Of a DNA stretch of 15,503 nt, positions 13,836 through 15,503 are shown piece by piece. Source of the stretch: CAMQVM01 sp044433365. GTDB taxonomy: Bacteria > Bacteroidota > Bacteroidia > Bacteroidales > Rikenellaceae. The translations under genes were made by a program, and so were the position numbers. Below the pieces are notes generated by a model. The model searched no databases. It had not been told where the DNA came from and was given only the letters and a program-made list of their open reading frames with translations. Numbering within the stretch: the first letter of the stretch is position 1; each line of letters begins with the position of its first letter. Location: assembly GCA_044433365.1 (NCBI GenBank), contig JAWXTR010000080.1, forward strand, positions 1 through 15,503, in the 5' to 3' direction.

Positions 13836-15119
13836 ATGATAACATTTACCATAAGAAACAAACAAAGACCGAAAGCAACTATTATAATGCTAGTAAGCCT
13901 TTATGGGAAACAATACCAAAAAAGCATTGGTATTGGAGTTCCTGCAAAGATGTGGAACGAAAAAAAGAAAAGAGCAAAGGTTACAGCTGATTTTGATGGT
14001 AATTACATTAATGATAGGATAGAATTATGGGAGGGATATGGCAAGGAAACTGTAAAACATTTTTCTGCTCTTAAAGAGTCTCCCACTAATGAGGATTTCA
14101 TCAAATATTTAACCGATTTAGCTAAAGAAGAGGATGATGATTTAGAGAATAGGACAGCAGATAAGTATTTTTGTGCTTATATAGAGAATATTTATATTCC
14201 TCGATACACTTACACTAAAAGTCCTATTACTATTAAAAAATATTTTACTGCACTCAATAAATTAAAGAAATTTGAGTGCAGCAAAAAACGAAAGTTAACA
14301 TTTTCGGATATAAACATAGATTTTTACAACCAGTTTCAACGTTGGTTTTTTAATCAGGATTACTCGGCAAATTATTTTGGCACTATTGTAAAATTCATAA
14401 AACAGGTTTTTTCTGAAGCTAAGAATTATGATAAATTACATAACTGCGATGGTACTAATCATAAAGATTTTATCACCGTGCAAAAAGAGTCTGATTCGGT
14501 GTATTTGGATTTGAGTGAACTAAAACAAATAGAGGAGTGTGATATTTCAATTGAACGGTTAATTAACGAAGATAGCTCTCTTTCTTTGTCTAATGCAAAA
14601 AACAAAAATGAAGCACTTTCACGTACAAAGTCTTTATTTTTGATTGGCTGTTATACAGGATTGAGGGTTTCAGATTTTTCAAGATTATCAGAAGCTCACA
14701 TTGGAGATAAAAACATAACGATTAACACGTACAAAACAGATACAACAGTTGTTATTCCTATACACCCAGTGATACGCTCGATTATTGATTCAGGCTTTGA
14801 TTTTTCGGTTAGAGTATCAGACCAAAAACTAAACAAGCAAATTAAGGAACTTTGCAAGTTGTCAGGTATTGATAAAATGATTACTGTTAATAAAAATATT
14901 GGTGGAAAAAAAGAAGAAGAGAGTGCTCCGAAATATACTTTTATTACAAACCATACAGCTCGTAGGTCTTTCGCAACTAATGCCTATAAAGCAGGGATTC
15001 CAACTATTGCGATTATGAAAATTACAGGGCACACAAAAGAAAGCACCTTTTTAAAATATATAAAAGTATCTGCTGAAGAGAACGCTGAAATATTGTCACA
15101 ACACCCATTTTTTAATTAA
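13836..15119 (+). CDS. int: Tyrosine-recombinase integrase
   Basis: 427 residues. The N-terminal arm-binding domain (about 1-50; GKQYQKSIGIGVPAKMWN) is followed by a SAM-like core-binding domain (about 105-205) and the catalytic domain. Catalytic residues are visible: Arg277 (TGLRVSD), Lys300 (TYKT), His373 and Arg376 (HTARR), His399 (TGHT) and the nucleophile Tyr408 (KYIKV). All are intact. The gene is the last one on the right and reads toward the putative attachment region, as is usual in phages and integrative islands. It has no recognisable consensus promoter of its own in the 79 bases upstream. Confidence 0.93.
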   Translation: MITFTIRNKQRPKATIIMLVSLYGKQYQKSIGIGVPAKMWNEKKKRAKVTADFDGNYINDRIELWEGYGKETVKHFSALKESPTNEDFIKYLTDLAKEEDDDLENRTADKYFCAYIENIYIPRYTYTKSPITIKKYFTALNKLKKFECSKKRKLTFSDINIDFYNQFQRWFFNQDYSANYFGTIVKFIKQVFSEAKNYDKLHNCDGTNHKDFITVQKESDSVYLDLSELKQIEECDISIERLINEDSSLSLSNAKNKNEALSRTKSLFLIGCYTGLRVSDFSRLSEAHIGDKNITINTYKTDTTVVIPIHPVIRSIIDSGFDFSVRVSDQKLNKQIKELCKLSGIDKMITVNKNIGGKKEEESAPKYTFITNHTARRSFATNAYKAGIPTIAIMKITGHTKESTFLKYIKVSAEENAEILSQHPFFN

Positions 15120-15155
15120 AAAACAGTGTTATATTTGTTATATTAAAAAACATTA

Positions 15156-15174
15156 ACCAAAAGCCTTTTTTGGT
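15156..15174 (+). terminator. Possible terminator after int
   Basis: ACCAAAA and TTTTGGT form a seven-base stem with a five-base loop, 37 bases after the int stop and followed by GATGGTTTTT. The stem is AT-rich and weak. Confidence 0.4.
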
Positions 15175-15209
15175 GATGGTTTTTCGCTGCTAATTGTCAG
15201 ATACTCAAA

Positions 15210-15244
15210 AAACAATAACGATTTGTCAAATATCGTTATTGTTT
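15210..15244. terminator. Stem-loop downstream of int
   Basis: Perfect inverted repeat AACAATAACGAT (15211-15222) and ATCGTTATTGTT (15232-15243), extended one more A-T pair on the outside, with a nine-base loop. It lies between int and the tRNA-3'-like segment. It can be a bidirectional terminator or a protein-binding site in the attachment region. Confidence 0.55.
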
Positions 15245-15252
15245 ACCGGCTG

Positions 15253-15267
15253 CGGCTCCGGGTACCA
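15253..15267 (+). other. tRNA 3'-end-like segment, candidate attachment-site core
   Basis: CGGCTCCGGGTACCA has the look of a tRNA 3' end (T-stem end, acceptor strand, discriminator and CCA). No matching 5' half is present upstream, so it is not a tRNA gene here. A tRNA 3' remnant next to int is the usual form of an integrase core site at a tRNA target. The opposite att copy is outside the window. Confidence 0.45.
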
Positions 15268-15268
15268 G

Positions 15269-15310
15269 AAAATCGCTAAGTAGTTGAAACTCAACTCTTG
15301 GCGATTTTTT
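15269..15310 (+). terminator. Strong intrinsic terminator
   Basis: Twelve-base arms (AAAATCGCTAAG at 15269-15280, partner 15297-15308, one G-T pair) stack on an inner six-base stem (AGTTGA/TCAACT) with an AAC loop, followed by a run of six T ending at 15310. It starts right after the tRNA-3'-like segment, as expected for a tRNA transcript's own terminator. Confidence 0.8.
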
Positions 15311-15320
15311 CGTTTAGTAA

Positions 15321-15503
15321 TTGTTCCCAAAATGTTCCCATACATCCCGACTTCATCCTGCGCCATACGCTCTGAGAGCCACATTTTGCGATATTCTGGA
15401 TTATTCGGGTGCGACCAACTTTCCCCATAATTTCCCCATATCGAAAAATATCAACATAGATAAAACAAAACTTGGGAACATCATTTTACTGAATGTTCCC
15501 AAG
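15321..15503. repeat. Clustered short repeats, possible integrase arm sites
   Basis: TGTTCCCA occurs at 15322 and 15333 (11 bases apart). TTCCCCATA occurs twice, also 11 bases apart, at about 15421-15440. A perfect 11-base inverted repeat, CTTGGGAACAT (15471-15481) and ATGTTCCCAAG (15493-15503), carries two more copies. Short direct and inverted repeats clustered near an att core are typical of integrase arm-type sites. No plausible gene covers this segment; only short minus-strand frames exist. Confidence 0.5.

Noticed and set aside
300..15268. A complete 15-kb phage satellite (PICI-like island) between the hairpin at 300 and the tRNA-like segment
   Set aside because: The int, repressor, divergent replication order and the size would fit, but no second copy of the tRNA-3'-like core is found near 300, and the same order is normal for one end of a full prophage.
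15340..15503. A short leftward coding sequence at the right edge (MGKLWGKL and similar)
   Set aside because: The frames are under 35 codons, are built from the repeated TTCCCCAT/TGTTCCCA units, and look like read-through of protein-binding repeats, not a gene.

Overview
The window looks like one end of a temperate phage, or a closely related integrative element, of a Bacteroidota host. The DNA is AT-rich. The two promoters I can read are exact Bacteroidota-type promoters (TTTG, 19 bases, TAnnTTTG). The gene content is phage-like: tyrosine integrase, S24-type repressor, and a long, tightly packed operon of replication and recombination genes with YopX, NinB, Sak4-type, VRR-NUC and DnaC-type products. 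No terminase, capsid or tail gene is present, and the left boundary of the element is not in view.

Layout. 1-276 (+) is the 3' end of a DUF2442/helix-turn-helix gene, which converges on the early operon across a hairpin at 300-342. From 10522 down to 365 a single leftward operon runs with gaps of a few bases or with start/stop overlaps. Its first genes are small proteins, one with a MerR-like helix-turn-helix. They are followed by a Sak4-type ATPase, a RecB-like PD-(D/E)XK nuclease, a small ssDNA-binding-like protein, a NinB-like protein, an SF2 helicase, a replication initiator and a DnaC-type loader. The distal part (365-3834) is accessory: an unknown zinc-finger protein, a pentapeptide-repeat protein, a short YopX protein, a Cys-rich protein, a Tad2-like (DUF2829) anti-Thoeris gene broken by a one-base frameshift, a VRR-NUC nuclease and a DnaA-domain-IV-like protein.

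The control region at 10523-10647 holds two face-to-face promoters and two palindromes. Rightward from it lie the repressor (10648-11334), a DUF4041 plus GIY-YIG nuclease resembling the SNIPE anti-phage protein (11362-12933), a lipoprotein gene with YD-like repeats and an in-frame stop (12947-13756), and the integrase (13836-15119). The last 384 bases hold stem-loops, a fragment resembling the 3' end of a tRNA gene followed by a strong terminator, and clustered 11-bp-spaced TGTTCCCA/TTCCCCAT repeats. I read this segment as the attachment-site region.

How it fits together (inference): in the lysogen the repressor shuts off the leftward operon while the rightward genes, including the SNIPE-like defence gene, can be expressed. 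On induction the leftward operon supplies replication, recombination and anti-defence functions. An origin probably lies inside the initiator gene (iteron-like repeats next to an AT-rich stretch at about 5036-5134), as in lambda gene O. The points most worth a second look are the SNIPE-like cargo, the frameshifted Tad2, the intragenic origin, a tRNA-like structure inside the early operon, the face-to-face promoters with a repressor operator, and the repeat-rich attachment region.
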